Source: Pseudomonadota bacterium
GTDB lineage: Bacteria > Pseudomonadota > Gammaproteobacteria > Steroidobacterales > Steroidobacteraceae
Assembly: GCA_018241505.1 (NCBI GenBank)
Contig: JAFEDS010000010.1
Coordinates: forward strand, 496,001-560,000
Direction of reading: 5' to 3'
DNA length: 64,000 bases
Positions within the stretch are counted from its first letter, which is position 1. Every line of letters starts with the position of its first letter. A model generated the notes under the pieces. It had not been told where the DNA came from. It saw only the letters and a list, made by a program, of their open reading frames with translations, and did no database searches. Shown here piece by piece: positions 15,998 through 25,061 of the stretch. Both the position numbers and the translations under genes were made by a program.

Positions 15998-16666
15998 ATG
16001 CGTGTCCTGATAGTCGAAGACGATCCCCTGGTCGGCGACGGCGTCCGGCGGGCCCTGAACGGCGGCGGCTTTGCCGCGGATCTGGTTTCGAGCGCCGAAG
16101 CGGCGAAATCCGCGCTCGATACTGATTCATTCGACCTCGTCATAGCCGATATCGGCCTGCCGCGCCAGGACGGGTTGCAATTCGTGCGCGCATTGCGCAA
16201 CCGCGGGCAAGCGGTCCCCGTGCTCATTCTCACCGCACGTGACGGACTCGAAGACCGCGTTACAGCACTCGATCTGGGCGCCGATGACTATCTCTCGAAA
16301 CCGTTCCAGGTGCCGGAGCTGCTGGCCCGGTGCCGCGCCCTGATCCGGCGCGCCAACTCGGTGGCCAATCCCAAGATCACTTTTGGCGACCTCGAGCTCG
16401 ACACCACGCGCAAGAGCGCGACGGCGGCGGGGAAGATGCTGGAGTTGAGCCAACGGGAATGGGCCATTCTCGAGTGCCTGATACTGAACGCCGGTCACAT
16501 CGTGTCAAAAAGCAGGTTGATGAGCACGATCGCGGATTGGAGCGAGGACCTCACGTTGAACGCCGTGGAGGTTTACGTTTCGCGCGTGCGTGCGAAGTTG
16601 GGAGGCGCGGCCGTCATCAGCACCGTACGAGGCATGGGCTACCGCATCGACGAGCCCCGGAAGTGA
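15998..16666 (+). CDS. OmpR-family response regulator (TctD/QseB-like)
   Basis: A 222-residue regulator. The receiver domain has the acidic pocket VEDDP, phospho-acceptor Asp51 (VIADIGLPRQDG), the switch Thr (LTARD) and SKPF lysine. The C-terminal winged helix has the OmpR-type SQREWAILECLI and VYVSRVRAKLGG segments. It overlaps the sensor kinase start by 4 bases (GTGA), so the pair is translationally coupled. Autoregulation is plausible because of the repeats directly upstream. Confidence 0.93.
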   Translation: MRVLIVEDDPLVGDGVRRALNGGGFAADLVSSAEAAKSALDTDSFDLVIADIGLPRQDGLQFVRALRNRGQAVPVLILTARDGLEDRVTALDLGADDYLSKPFQVPELLARCRALIRRANSVANPKITFGDLELDTTRKSATAAGKMLELSQREWAILECLILNAGHIVSKSRLMSTIADWSEDLTLNAVEVYVSRVRAKLGGAAVISTVRGMGYRIDEPRK

Positions 16667-18039
16667 AGGCACCGTCGATTCGCAAACGGCTGTTCGGCCT
16701 GTTGTTGGTACCAGCCGTGTTGATTTTGATTGCCGGCACCCTGAGTGACTATTTCACCGCCCTGACACCCTATCGGGATGCCTACGACCAGGCCCTGTTC
16801 GATGCCGCGCTTGCAATCTCCGCCCATGTCAGAGCCGACTACCAGGGCGAGCCGCGCCTGTCGCTGCCTCCGGATGCCATCGCTGTCCTGCGCTACGATT
16901 CCTATGACTCGATCTTCTTCAAAGTCACCACCGAGTCCGGTGCCTTCATAGCCGGCGATCGCGACCTGCCGCAACTGCCGCGGGAATCCAGCAATCCCGC
17001 GCGCGGGTACGCACGTTATCACGGCGAATCCGTACGACTGGTCACCTATCGAACCAAGGGTCCGACTGGACTGCTCAATGTCTGCGTTGCCGAAACCTTG
17101 CACAAACGGGAACACACTCGCGCCCGGATTCTGCTGAGCTCCCTTGCTGTGGACATCTCGCAGTTGAGCCTCGTGCTGATCCTCATCTGGATCGGCGTCC
17201 GCCGTGCGCTCGGACCGCTGCGCAGCGTTGAAGCGCAGATTTCCCGCCGCTCGGCGCGCGACCTGACACCCTTGCCCCGTGAGTCGATTCCAACCGAAAT
17301 TCAGGGCCTGGTGGCCGAGTTGAATCGCTTGTTTGTAACGGTTCGGGCCACCAGCGATGCACAGCGGCGCTTCCTCGAGAGCGCCGCCCACCAGCTTCGT
17401 ACTCCGTTGACAGGCCTGCAGGTACAACTCGAGCTCCTGACCGAGGACCAGGCGGCCGCGCCAGTGCGCGAACGGCTTGCGCCTTTGTTGGAAGCCACAC
17501 AGCGCCTCACCCATACAACACAGCAACTTCTCGCCCTGGCCCGTTCCGACGAAGCTGCCAACCTCAGGTGGGAATTCGCGCAGATCGACTTGCCGGACCT
17601 GGTCGAATCGACAGTGGCCGACCGGATTTCGGCAGCATTGTCCGCTGGGATCGACATCGGTGCCGACACCGAGCGCGGCACCATTCAGGGGGTTCGCTGG
17701 CTGTTGCTCGAAGCCCTCAGCAACCTGGTCAACAACTCGATTGCACACACCCCGGCCGGCGGCACTGTTACGGTTCGCTGTGGAGTCGCCACCGGAGCAG
17801 CCTTTCTCGAAGTGTCCGACAGTGGTATCGGAATCCCGGTCGACGAACGCGAGCGCGTGCTGGGGCGATTCTTTCGCGGCAGCAACGCGCGCGGCACAGG
17901 CAGTGGCCTCGGTTTGGCAATCGTCGCGGAGGTCGCGCAACTCCACGGAGCCACGGTGTCGGTCGATTCAGGTCCCGATGGCAAAGGCACTACTGTACGT
18001 ATTGTTTTCCAGCCGGCTGGCCCTCAGTTGAACCGGTAA
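16663..18039 (+). CDS. Sensor histidine kinase (TctE/QseC-like)
   Basis: A 458-residue membrane kinase. It has an N-terminal transmembrane segment (about 10-28), a periplasmic 2CSK_N-type sensor region (about 35-150) and a second transmembrane segment (about 160-180). A HAMP-like linker follows, then the H-box with His243 in AAHQLRTPLTG, N-box LVNNSIAHTPAGG, G1 DSGIGIP and G2 GSGLGLAIV. The ligand is unknown; TctE-type sensors often sense organic acids. Start GTG 16663 overlaps the regulator stop. Its last 16 bases overlap the convergent mipA-like gene. Confidence 0.92.
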   Translation: MKAPSIRKRLFGLLLVPAVLILIAGTLSDYFTALTPYRDAYDQALFDAALAISAHVRADYQGEPRLSLPPDAIAVLRYDSYDSIFFKVTTESGAFIAGDRDLPQLPRESSNPARGYARYHGESVRLVTYRTKGPTGLLNVCVAETLHKREHTRARILLSSLAVDISQLSLVLILIWIGVRRALGPLRSVEAQISRRSARDLTPLPRESIPTEIQGLVAELNRLFVTVRATSDAQRRFLESAAHQLRTPLTGLQVQLELLTEDQAAAPVRERLAPLLEATQRLTHTTQQLLALARSDEAANLRWEFAQIDLPDLVESTVADRISAALSAGIDIGADTERGTIQGVRWLLLEALSNLVNNSIAHTPAGGTVTVRCGVATGAAFLEVSDSGIGIPVDERERVLGRFFRGSNARGTGSGLGLAIVAEVAQLHGATVSVDSGPDGKGTTVRIVFQPAGPQLNR

Positions 18040-18794
18040 GCGATCCATCCGACGACGGTTGTCTGCTCGTGTTGTACGGAGATGGGGCTCGCTGCCGCAT
18101 TGCCCCGCAAATGCCCCAGCCAGGCCTGTACCCCCAATCGATATCTCGAGTGAATGACCCACTCGGCGAGGCCATTCAGATGCGCATCGACAATTCCGGC
18201 GCGGCCCGCGAATACAGGCAACACTGACACAGCCGCTTCGGCAGGCGTCACCGTGTACAACGTGTGCATGTAGCGACTATCGGCCCAGGTTGCCCCAGGC
18301 CCCGCGCTGACTGAGAATGACGGTGCAAAGGGTATGGTGAGCCAGAGGTTGACCTGTCCCAGGGTTCCTTGTCCGTGGCCGGCAATGTCCCTGGCCACGT
18401 TCGCATCGGCTGTAACCGCACCCACAGTTTGACTTCCAAACAACTTGAAGCGCTCCGTCTCCCTCACATCCGGCAGCCCACGCAGGCGATCATCGTCCCG
18501 GGCGCGGCGTTCTGTCGGGTCGTAAGCGATCGCCGCCCCGATCTGGGTATCGACTGTTTTATACGCGTAAACCCCGATCAGATCCGCGGCGCTCGTGTAC
18601 AGCCGGCCGGCATATTCCGCGTCGACGAACGGAAACAACAGCTTGCGCACGTGATGGGCGCCGGGAAAATCGGGCCCGGCATAGATGCCGGGCCCGGCCG
18701 AGGCGTGGAATTCACCTTCCGCGCGAGCAGCTCCACACAACAGTAACAGCCCCCAGCAGACGCCGGGAGCACGGGCACTCACTTGAAATCCCAC
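18024..18794 (-). CDS. MipA/OmpV-family outer membrane protein
   Basis: A 256-residue beta-barrel of the MipA/OmpV family. A signal peptide (ending near GAARAEG) precedes the typical opening of the barrel (SAGPGIYAGPDFPGA), and the protein ends in an aromatic-rich strand YRFN, as outer membrane proteins do. The family is linked to peptidoglycan scaffolding or small-molecule uptake; the role here is not known. It overlaps the end of the upstream SDR gene by 16 bases, so both form one operon, lying beside the two-component system. Confidence 0.85.
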   Translation of the reverse strand: MGFQVSARAPGVCWGLLLLCGAARAEGEFHASAGPGIYAGPDFPGAHHVRKLLFPFVDAEYAGRLYTSAADLIGVYAYKTVDTQIGAAIAYDPTERRARDDDRLRGLPDVRETERFKLFGSQTVGAVTADANVARDIAGHGQGTLGQVNLWLTIPFAPSFSVSAGPGATWADSRYMHTLYTVTPAEAAVSVLPVFAGRAGIVDAHLNGLAEWVIHSRYRLGVQAWLGHLRGNAAASPISVQHEQTTVVGWIAYRFN

Positions 18795-19897
18795 TTCATC
18801 TGGTCGGCAATCGCGATGCCGCGCGCGGTTTCAACACAACGCGACAGGTAGCTGGTGAATGGCGGCGACGCCGCCAAGCCCTCGGCTTGCAGGCGTGAGT
18901 TGTCGAATACATAGTTGAGCTCGGCGAAACCACCATACAACTGCAGCGCGCGCAACAGCAGCCGGCGGTTTGCTCCCGGCACAATCTCCCGCATTTTCGG
19001 CAGCACCTGAGCAATCTCGGCAGTGCCAATCTTGCGGTAGTTGGCTGCCATGGGGGCAACCTGGCGCGCATGGGCGAGAACCTCATCGAGCGCCTCGATG
19101 GTCACACTCGAGTGCTTGCCGGCGGAAATGTGATACAGGTCGTGCTCCAGCAGATCCTGCGTAGCCAGACGCAGCAGCGCCTCGGCGCACCAGTCCGCGG
19201 GCACCACGTCGATCGAATCGGTCAGGTCACAGGTGAACGCGCCCAACATGTGCCCCACCAGAAACACCCAGAATATGCTCTGCGACGGCGCGACCCCCAG
19301 CTCCGTGTGCCCCACAACAATGGACGGCCGGGCAATCACCAACGGCAGGTTCGGCAATTCCTCGCGCAACCGTCGTTCCGCTTCGGCCTTCGAAGCGGTG
19401 TAGGGCACCAGGTGATCCTCATCCGATCCAAGCTCGGTGGACTCCTCAATCACCGAGCCGCGCGTGCGCGACGGCCCCACCGCCATAGCGGTCCCCACAA
19501 ACAGGAAGCGTTCCAGGCGGTTCGGATTCAGCGCGCGGGCCAGCGCCAGCGTGCCCTCCACGTTGATGCGGCGGATAAAGGGATTATTGGAAAATGTGGG
19601 CAGCGCGGCAGCATGAATCACGCGTTCGACCGGCTTCAGCAACGGATGTCGTGCGAATGCGCCTTCATCGCCCAGATCGGCCTCGAGCATGAAATCCTGG
19701 CCGAGTGAGCCGAGCTCCCGCTCAGTGGCCCCGAGGCGGCGTAAGTTATTGAACAGCCTCATTGCCGGCGTGCCTTCCGGCGACTTGCGGACCAGCAGCC
19801 GCAATTGGGCCCCGAAACCCGCTCGCAAAGCTGCGACGGTCACCGCTCCGCCCAAAAATCCCGTACCACCCGTAATCAGAAACGTCCTTTCGGCCAT
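18779..19897 (-). CDS. Extended SDR / thioester-reductase-like NAD(P)-binding protein
   Basis: A 372-residue Rossmann protein with the extended-SDR start ITGGTGFLGGAV, an RLLVRK dinucleotide segment, the active-site region YTASKAEAERRL (Tyr and Lys of YxxxK) and Ser/Thr in FLFVGTAMAVG. It resembles the NAD-binding_4 (male-sterility/thioester reductase) branch acting on fatty or polyketide acyl groups, or 3-beta-HSD-like epimerases. No acyl carrier or adenylation domain is attached. ATG 19897 is chosen over 19948. It is the first gene of the operon with mipA, behind direct repeats at 19960-19979. Confidence 0.8.
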   Translation of the reverse strand: MAERTFLITGGTGFLGGAVTVAALRAGFGAQLRLLVRKSPEGTPAMRLFNNLRRLGATERELGSLGQDFMLEADLGDEGAFARHPLLKPVERVIHAAALPTFSNNPFIRRINVEGTLALARALNPNRLERFLFVGTAMAVGPSRTRGSVIEESTELGSDEDHLVPYTASKAEAERRLREELPNLPLVIARPSIVVGHTELGVAPSQSIFWVFLVGHMLGAFTCDLTDSIDVVPADWCAEALLRLATQDLLEHDLYHISAGKHSSVTIEALDEVLAHARQVAPMAANYRKIGTAEIAQVLPKMREIVPGANRRLLLRALQLYGGFAELNYVFDNSRLQAEGLAASPPFTSYLSRCVETARGIAIADQMKWDFK

Positions 19898-19959
19898 CCA
19901 GCGCTCACCTCTTCCCGCAAGGCTCGCAATGGCCTCGGCGGCGCGCACAATGACCTGTT

Positions 19960-19979
19960 AACCTGACACAAACCTGACA
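19960..19979. promoter_or_regulatory. Direct repeat AACCTGACA x2, 11-bp period
   Basis: AACCTGACA occurs exactly at 19960-19968 and 19971-19979. The core ACCTGAC matches the half-sites ahead of the response regulator (15950-15956). The site lies 63 bases upstream of the SDR-mipA operon (minus) and 53 bases upstream of the YdjM-like gene (plus), so it could control either. Binding by the adjacent response regulator is inferred. Confidence 0.55.
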
Positions 19980-20031
19980 GGCAACCGGAATTCCGTCACA
20001 TGTCGGATGGCTCACGCGGCCCGAGCGCGTA

Positions 20032-21276
20032 ATGGACAATCTCACTCACTCCCTGATGGGCATGGTTGCCGGGGAAGCCGTCGCGCGTCTGACTCCACCC
20101 GGCAAGGACGGGCTGCCCACCGACGCGCGGCGCGGAATTCTGATCACCCTGACCACCGTTGGCGGCAACCTGCCGGATATCGACCTGGTCCTGACGTACC
20201 GCGGCTTCGTGAGAGACAAGCTCGGGTACCTGCTGGAGCACCGCGGGTACACGCACACAGTGTTGGGATGCCTCGTCCTTGCGACTTTGATCTACGCCAT
20301 GGCCGAGTGCTGGGCACGCTTTCGACGCTTGCCGATGAATCGCAGCGACCATCTGACGCTCTTTGCAGTCGCCGTGTGCGGCACCCTGCTGCACCTGGGT
20401 ATGGATGCACTGAACAGTTATGGCGTTCACCCACTCTGGCCGTTCTACAACGGTTGGATCTACGGCGATTCCATTTTTATAGTCGAACCACTGTACTGGC
20501 TGGCAGCCGCGCCATTGTTCTTTGTAGCAAAGTCCATCGCCGCCCGCGCCGTCGTAGCCACTGCCGTACTGGCCGGCATTGCCGGCAGTATTCTCATGAG
20601 CCCGGGTTGGATATGGCTGGTGTTTCTCGCACTGTTGACGGTCGGCTTGCTGGTATTAGGAAATCGCCACGCTGCAGCCACTGCCACGCTCGCAAGCGTC
20701 ATTGCCACAATCTGTGTAACCGCCCTGCTCGTTATTGCCGGTCGGGTAGCCGCCCGCGACATCAACTCGGTGGCCTCTCGGGATTTCCCTGGCGACCGGA
20801 TCATCGACCACGTCCTGTCGCCCATTCCAACCAATCCGTTCTGCTGGGATGTGCTGCTGTTGGCAACCCGGGGCGATCACTACATTGCGCGCCATGGGAT
20901 GCTCAGTGTTGCACCGGATTTCGTGACTGCCCAGGGCTGCTCCACCAAGCTCGTGAGCAAGGACGCGACCGCGCCCATGGCCGAGGTCCGCGCACCGGAA
21001 TCCGCCGACACCCTGTGGTTCGGAGAATTCTCAATGCCCGTGAGCCGGCTGGCCAACCTGACCGCGAACAACTGCCGAGCCGCCGCATTGATGCAATTTG
21101 TACGAGCGCCATTTGTTGTCGAACGCAGAAGTGGCTGGGTCATCGGCGATCTGCGCTTCGATCGAGAGCGCGGGCTCGGGCTGGCGGAAATTGAAATCTC
21201 CAGCACTCAGACGAGTGACTGCCCCCCGCGAGCGCCGTGGATACCGCCCCGGGAAGCGTTGCTCGGCGTCAAATAG
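20032..21276 (+). CDS. Membrane-bound metal-dependent hydrolase, YdjM/DUF457 family
   Basis: A 414-residue inner-membrane protein that begins MDNLTHSLMG, the typical start of the YdjM-like family, with conserved metal-ligand His in HRGYTHTVLG and HLGMDALNSYGVHPL. Several transmembrane helices follow (about 75-245), then a soluble C-terminal half. The family is annotated as metal-dependent hydrolase; E. coli YdjM is SOS-controlled. No LexA box was found here. The physiological substrate is unknown. It converges on the aminotransferase with 3 bases between stops. Confidence 0.8.
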   Translation: MDNLTHSLMGMVAGEAVARLTPPGKDGLPTDARRGILITLTTVGGNLPDIDLVLTYRGFVRDKLGYLLEHRGYTHTVLGCLVLATLIYAMAECWARFRRLPMNRSDHLTLFAVAVCGTLLHLGMDALNSYGVHPLWPFYNGWIYGDSIFIVEPLYWLAAAPLFFVAKSIAARAVVATAVLAGIAGSILMSPGWIWLVFLALLTVGLLVLGNRHAAATATLASVIATICVTALLVIAGRVAARDINSVASRDFPGDRIIDHVLSPIPTNPFCWDVLLLATRGDHYIARHGMLSVAPDFVTAQGCSTKLVSKDATAPMAEVRAPESADTLWFGEFSMPVSRLANLTANNCRAAALMQFVRAPFVVERRSGWVIGDLRFDRERGLGLAEIEISSTQTSDCPPRAPWIPPREALLGVK

Positions 21277-21279
21277 AGT

Positions 21280-22407
21280 TCAGCTTTTGGCGGTGTACGC
21301 CTGTAGACCCTGCAAAAACGCCGCGGTCTCAGGCTCAGTGCCAATTGTGATCCGGCACCAGTTGTTGTAAGGAGGAAACAGGCGGCCGACCAGGATGTTG
21401 CGCGTCTTCATGAAGTGGTCGAATTGCGCGAGCGGCGCGCCGGTATCGAAAAACACGAAGTTGGTTTGCGAGCGGGCATAGGTGCGCCCCAACCGCTGCA
21501 GCTCATCCGTAATGCGCTTGCGGCTCGCGATGATCCGCCGGCGGGTGTCCGTTAGAAACGCCTCGTCCCCCAGGCTCGCGCGTGCGGCCCGCATGGCAAA
21601 AATATTCGCCGTGCTCATGCGCACAGCCGCAAGCTGCGCCGCCACGTCCGGCCGCGCAATCGCATAGCCGCACCGGACCCCGGCCATGCCGTGGATCTTG
21701 GAGAAGGTACGCAACACGACCACCCGCTTTCCTGCGCCCACGAGGTCGGTCACCGTCTGGACGCCATCGGTGTCGGCAAAGTCGAGATAGGCCTCATCGA
21801 CAATGGTCGTCACTGCATCCGGCAGCGAGCCGACGAACGAGCGAATGGCAGCCGCGCTGATGGCCGTGCCGGTTGGATTGTTGGGATTGCAGATGTACAC
21901 GGCGCGCGTTCGCGGCGACACCGCTGCGCGCATGGCCGGCAGATCGTGATTGAGCTGTTTGTCCACCGGCACGAATTTGAGCTCGGCGCCCGCGTGCTTC
22001 GCGTAGTTGGTCAACTCGGCATATGTGGGCTCCGCGGCAATGATCTCGCCCCCGCCTTTGCCATGCAGAAAGCCGAGCGCACACAACAGCTCGCCCGAAC
22101 CTGTGCCCACCACGATATGGTCGACGGGGAAATTTTCCTTCTGCGCCAACACGGCAATGAGTTTCTCGATTTCCTCGTCCGGGTAGCGACAGGCATTCGG
22201 AATGGTGCTGCTCAAAATCGCGCGCGCGGCCGGAGACGGCCCGTAGGGATTCTCATTCCAGCAAAGCACAATGGGCTGCGTGCCCGCGGAGGCAGCGCCA
22301 TCCGCCGCGATTGGGCGACTGTCCGCGTGAGCGGCGGACCAGGCGGCCTTGGGGCTGACCAGCGCAAGCGCGGAGGCAGTCAACAATTCGCGACGACTCA
22401 GGTCCAT
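21280..22407 (-). CDS. Tat-exported HisC-like aminotransferase
   Basis: A 375-residue class I/II PLP aminotransferase similar to histidinol-phosphate aminotransferase. Visible are NENPYGPSP, NPNNPTGT, the acidic residue in VDEAYLDF and the PLP lysine in TFSKIHGMAG. Unlike cytosolic HisC, it starts MDLSRRELLTASALAL, a twin-arginine signal with a cleavage-like AWSA, so export to the periplasm is predicted. ATG 22407 is used because it gives this signal; a start at 22515 adds an unrelated 36 residues overlapping the LysR gene. The substrate outside the cytoplasm is unknown. Confidence 0.82.
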   Translation of the reverse strand: MDLSRRELLTASALALVSPKAAWSAAHADSRPIAADGAASAGTQPIVLCWNENPYGPSPAARAILSSTIPNACRYPDEEIEKLIAVLAQKENFPVDHIVVGTGSGELLCALGFLHGKGGGEIIAAEPTYAELTNYAKHAGAELKFVPVDKQLNHDLPAMRAAVSPRTRAVYICNPNNPTGTAISAAAIRSFVGSLPDAVTTIVDEAYLDFADTDGVQTVTDLVGAGKRVVVLRTFSKIHGMAGVRCGYAIARPDVAAQLAAVRMSTANIFAMRAARASLGDEAFLTDTRRRIIASRKRITDELQRLGRTYARSQTNFVFFDTGAPLAQFDHFMKTRNILVGRLFPPYNNWCRITIGTEPETAAFLQGLQAYTAKS

Positions 22408-22492
22408 GACGCAACTCCGGATACAGTGGACAGTGAGATATTGTTGCATGTGGCGCGCCGGCCCGCAGCGCCCTGACCGTGCGAACCGAGGG

Positions 22493-23386
22493 TCAGCTCG
22501 AAGCGCAATAGGCACTCAGGCCCTTGGCCAGTGCATCGGACACTACGCGACAGCGCTTGCTGGAGCGCAGGTCGGCATGCATGACAATCCAGACTTCCAA
22601 CTTGAACAGGAACGACTTCGCCAGAATCCGCACCAGCTCCGGACTGCGGCGCGCCAAGCCGACCTGGCATACCCCAATCCCGAAACCGGCCCGCAAACAG
22701 GCCAGTTGCGCCAGATCATTGTCGGTTCTGAGTGCGAACATCGAGCGCTCAACGGCGAAACCCCGCGTACGAACCGAGCGGATAAACGCGTTTTCGTGAT
22801 CGAAACCAATGAGAGCGTGCTCACGCAACTCAGCCGCCGAGGTCGGCGTCCCATGGCGGTCGAGATACCCGCGCTGCGCATGCAGTCCAAGCTCGATGTC
22901 ACCTACATGCCGCGCCGAAAGCGCCTGCTGGGTCGGCCGGACCATCCGCACGGCGATGTCGGCCTCACGCTGCAGCAGATCCTCAGTCCGGTTTGACAGC
23001 ACGAGCTCCAGGGTTATCTCGGGATGTTCAGCCCGGACCTGTGTCAGGATGGGCGGCAACACCTCCGCACCGACAATCTCACTCGCGGTGATGCGCACAG
23101 TCCCCCGCGTCCCCGCGCGACCCGTGGCTGCGCGAACCAACGCGGCAGCGGTCGATTCGAGGCTCTCCGCGTAGGGTTGAAGCTCTAGGGCGGCTTCGGT
23201 AGGCGACAATCCCTGCTGCGAGCGCGTGAAAAGAGCGACTCCAAGCGCCTGCTCCAGGCTGGCGATGTGCCTGCCTACCGTGGGCTGCGTTAGCCCGTCA
23301 TCCCGTGCGGCAGCCGACAGCGACCCCGTCCGCAGGACACTCAGAAATGACTTATACAGACTCCAATCGGGGGTGCCACGAGCCAT
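22493..23386 (-). CDS. LysR-family transcriptional regulator
   Basis: A 297-residue LTTR. The N-terminal winged helix reads GSLSAAARDDGLTQPTVGRH, followed by the linker helix and a type 2 periplasmic-binding-like effector domain (about 90-297). It is divergent from a decayed SDR gene (23456-23961), its probable former target. A near-palindrome ATACAAATTTATAT (23385-23398) overlaps its start codon and contains a TATA-rich -10-like stretch, leaving almost no leader. The start could therefore be slightly further in. Confidence 0.9.
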   Translation of the reverse strand: MARGTPDWSLYKSFLSVLRTGSLSAAARDDGLTQPTVGRHIASLEQALGVALFTRSQQGLSPTEAALELQPYAESLESTAAALVRAATGRAGTRGTVRITASEIVGAEVLPPILTQVRAEHPEITLELVLSNRTEDLLQREADIAVRMVRPTQQALSARHVGDIELGLHAQRGYLDRHGTPTSAAELREHALIGFDHENAFIRSVRTRGFAVERSMFALRTDNDLAQLACLRAGFGIGVCQVGLARRSPELVRILAKSFLFKLEVWIVMHADLRSSKRCRVVSDALAKGLSAYCASS

Positions 23387-23455
23387 ACAAATTTATATAG
23401 CCGCCCCACGCCTACCGTCAATTTTGTTTTGCCGCCCTCACCGGCGTTCGGCTGA

Positions 23456-23961
23456 TCTTCAGTCCTGCGCGAAGACTCCCCGCAGAACCCCCTGACCCGC
23501 AAAGGGAAAATCCGCGTGGAGCTGGAGAGACGCCTACGGGCAGCCGCGGACAGCGGGGTGCGCTCCCTGATTATCCGCGCCGTGACTTCTTCGGTCCCAA
23601 TGCCGGCAACAACTGGTTTTCGCAGGGCCTGGTCACACCGGGCAAGGCCGTTACGGCCATCACCCATCCCGGCGGCAGCGGCGTCGGCCATGCCTGGGCC
23701 TATCTGCCCGACCTCGCGGAAACCATCGCCCAACTCCTGGCCCGAGAATCAACATTGGGACGGTTCGAACGCTTCCATTTTCAAGGGCAATGGGATGCCG
23801 ACGGTACCGCAATGACCACAGCCATCCGTACCGTCATTGGCCGTCCCAACATCAAGGTGCGGCGTTTTCCCTGGGCGTTGCTGGGCCTGCTTGCGCCTTT
23901 CAAAACGCGAGCAGGCTGTGCGCACGACATTGCGCGGTCTCAAATGTATCTGACATGTTGA
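23456..23961 (+). pseudogene. Frameshifted, 5'-truncated SDR/NmrA-like oxidoreductase
   Basis: In one frame, LREDSPQNPLTRKGKIRVE and ERRLRAAADSGVRSLIIRA are readable. At about 23580-23583 the homology jumps one frame to RDFFGPNAGNNWFSQGL, AWAYLPDLAETIA and FPWALLGLLAPF, ending at TGA 23961. These are the C-terminal two thirds of an NAD(P)-binding epimerase-like protein. The Rossmann start is missing (in-frame TGA at 23453), and one lost G would restore the frame. The divergent LysR gene fits its former regulator. Confidence 0.75.
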
Positions 23962-23988
23962 ATCGCGGAAGGTGCTACTGTCACCCCC

Positions 23989-24573
23989 ATGGCTGAAAAG
24001 AAACGCTGCTCCTGGGCTTCGGGGCTCGACGACCCCGAGTACATCCGCTATCACGACGAGGAATGGGGGCGCCCATCCCACGACGAACGCCACCTCTTTG
24101 AAATGCTGATTCTGGAGGGCGCGCAGGCGGGTTTGTCCTGGTCCACGATCCTGCACAAGCGCGCCAACTACCGGAAAGCCTTTGCCGGCTTCGATCCGAA
24201 CAAGGTCGCACGTTTCGATTCCAAGCGCCGGGCGGTCTTGATGAAGGACGCCGGGATCGTTCGCAATCGGCTCAAGATCGAATCGTCCGTCACCAATGCG
24301 CAGGCTTTCCTGCAGATCCAAAAGGAATTCGGCTCTTTCGATACCTACCTGTGGGCGTTCGTCGATGGCAAACCCATCGTCGACGTCCGTTCGCCCGGCG
24401 AACGCCTTCCTGCCAGCACGGCGCTAAGTGACCGAATTTCCAAGGATCTGAAGAAACGTGGCTTCCGCTTCGTCGGCACGACAATCATCTATGCTTTCCT
24501 GCAGGCCGTTGGCGTCGTCAACGACCACGGCAAAGACTGCTTTCTGGCCCCCAAGGCTCGAAAAACGCGCTAG
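23989..24573 (+). CDS. tag: DNA-3-methyladenine glycosylase I
   Basis: A 194-residue Tag enzyme, which excises 3-methyladenine from alkylated DNA. The N-terminal RCSWAS cysteine and C-terminal NDHGKDC residues form the zinc snap. YHDEEWGRPSHDERHLFEML and the catalytic-pocket Glu in EGAQAGLSW are present. Length is usual. It stands alone in orientation between the SDR pseudogene and the secreted protein at 24656. Confidence 0.95.
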   Translation: MAEKKRCSWASGLDDPEYIRYHDEEWGRPSHDERHLFEMLILEGAQAGLSWSTILHKRANYRKAFAGFDPNKVARFDSKRRAVLMKDAGIVRNRLKIESSVTNAQAFLQIQKEFGSFDTYLWAFVDGKPIVDVRSPGERLPASTALSDRISKDLKKRGFRFVGTTIIYAFLQAVGVVNDHGKDCFLAPKARKTR

Positions 24574-24655
24574 CCTGAGCCGGCCGCGGCGGCCTAGCCG
24601 TCCGTTGCGGCACACATCTAAGATACCCGTCCAATCAAAATAGGGGATGTCCTGT

Positions 24656-25054
24656 ATGAAATTGTTTCTTGCCATGGCGTCGACTGCCGTTCTGTCGGCT
24701 GGAACGGCCTACGCGGACTGCAGCTACCCGGCCCCCCCGGATCATCTTCCCGATGGCAATACCGCAACGCTTCAGGAGATGGTCACGGCGCAGAAGGCCG
24801 TCAAGGAGTACGACAAGGCCATCAACGCCTACGTCGCCTGCATCCAGCTCGAGCGCGACGACGCTGTCAGCAAGTTGGCAGTGAAGCCCGGTGAAACACC
24901 CACAGCCGAGCAGAAGAAGGCTATCGAGGACCGGCAGCGCGTCGAAATCCAGAAGCACAATGCCGCCATCGATCAGCTCCAGAGTATTGCCGATCGGTTC
25001 AACGAGCAGGTCAAGGTCTACAAGGCGAAGAACGCCGATAAGCCGAAGAGTTGA
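24656..25054 (+). CDS. Small exported protein, unknown function
   Basis: A 132-residue protein with a signal peptide (MKLFLAMASTAVLSAGTAYA), an early CSYPAPP segment and a mostly helical, charged remainder with a single further Cys (YVACIQLE). It is likely periplasmic and coiled-coil-like in its second half. I recognise no family. ATG 24656 is preferred over the in-frame upstream ATG-like codon at 24647. moeA starts 8 bases after its stop, so they may share a transcript. Confidence 0.65.
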   Translation: MKLFLAMASTAVLSAGTAYADCSYPAPPDHLPDGNTATLQEMVTAQKAVKEYDKAINAYVACIQLERDDAVSKLAVKPGETPTAEQKKAIEDRQRVEIQKHNAAIDQLQSIADRFNEQVKVYKAKNADKPKS

Positions 25055-25061
25055 TGGGACG

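Noticed and set aside
16639-17946. 435-codon minus-strand frame
   Set aside because: Antisense shadow of the sensor kinase, whose H, N and G boxes are on the plus strand.
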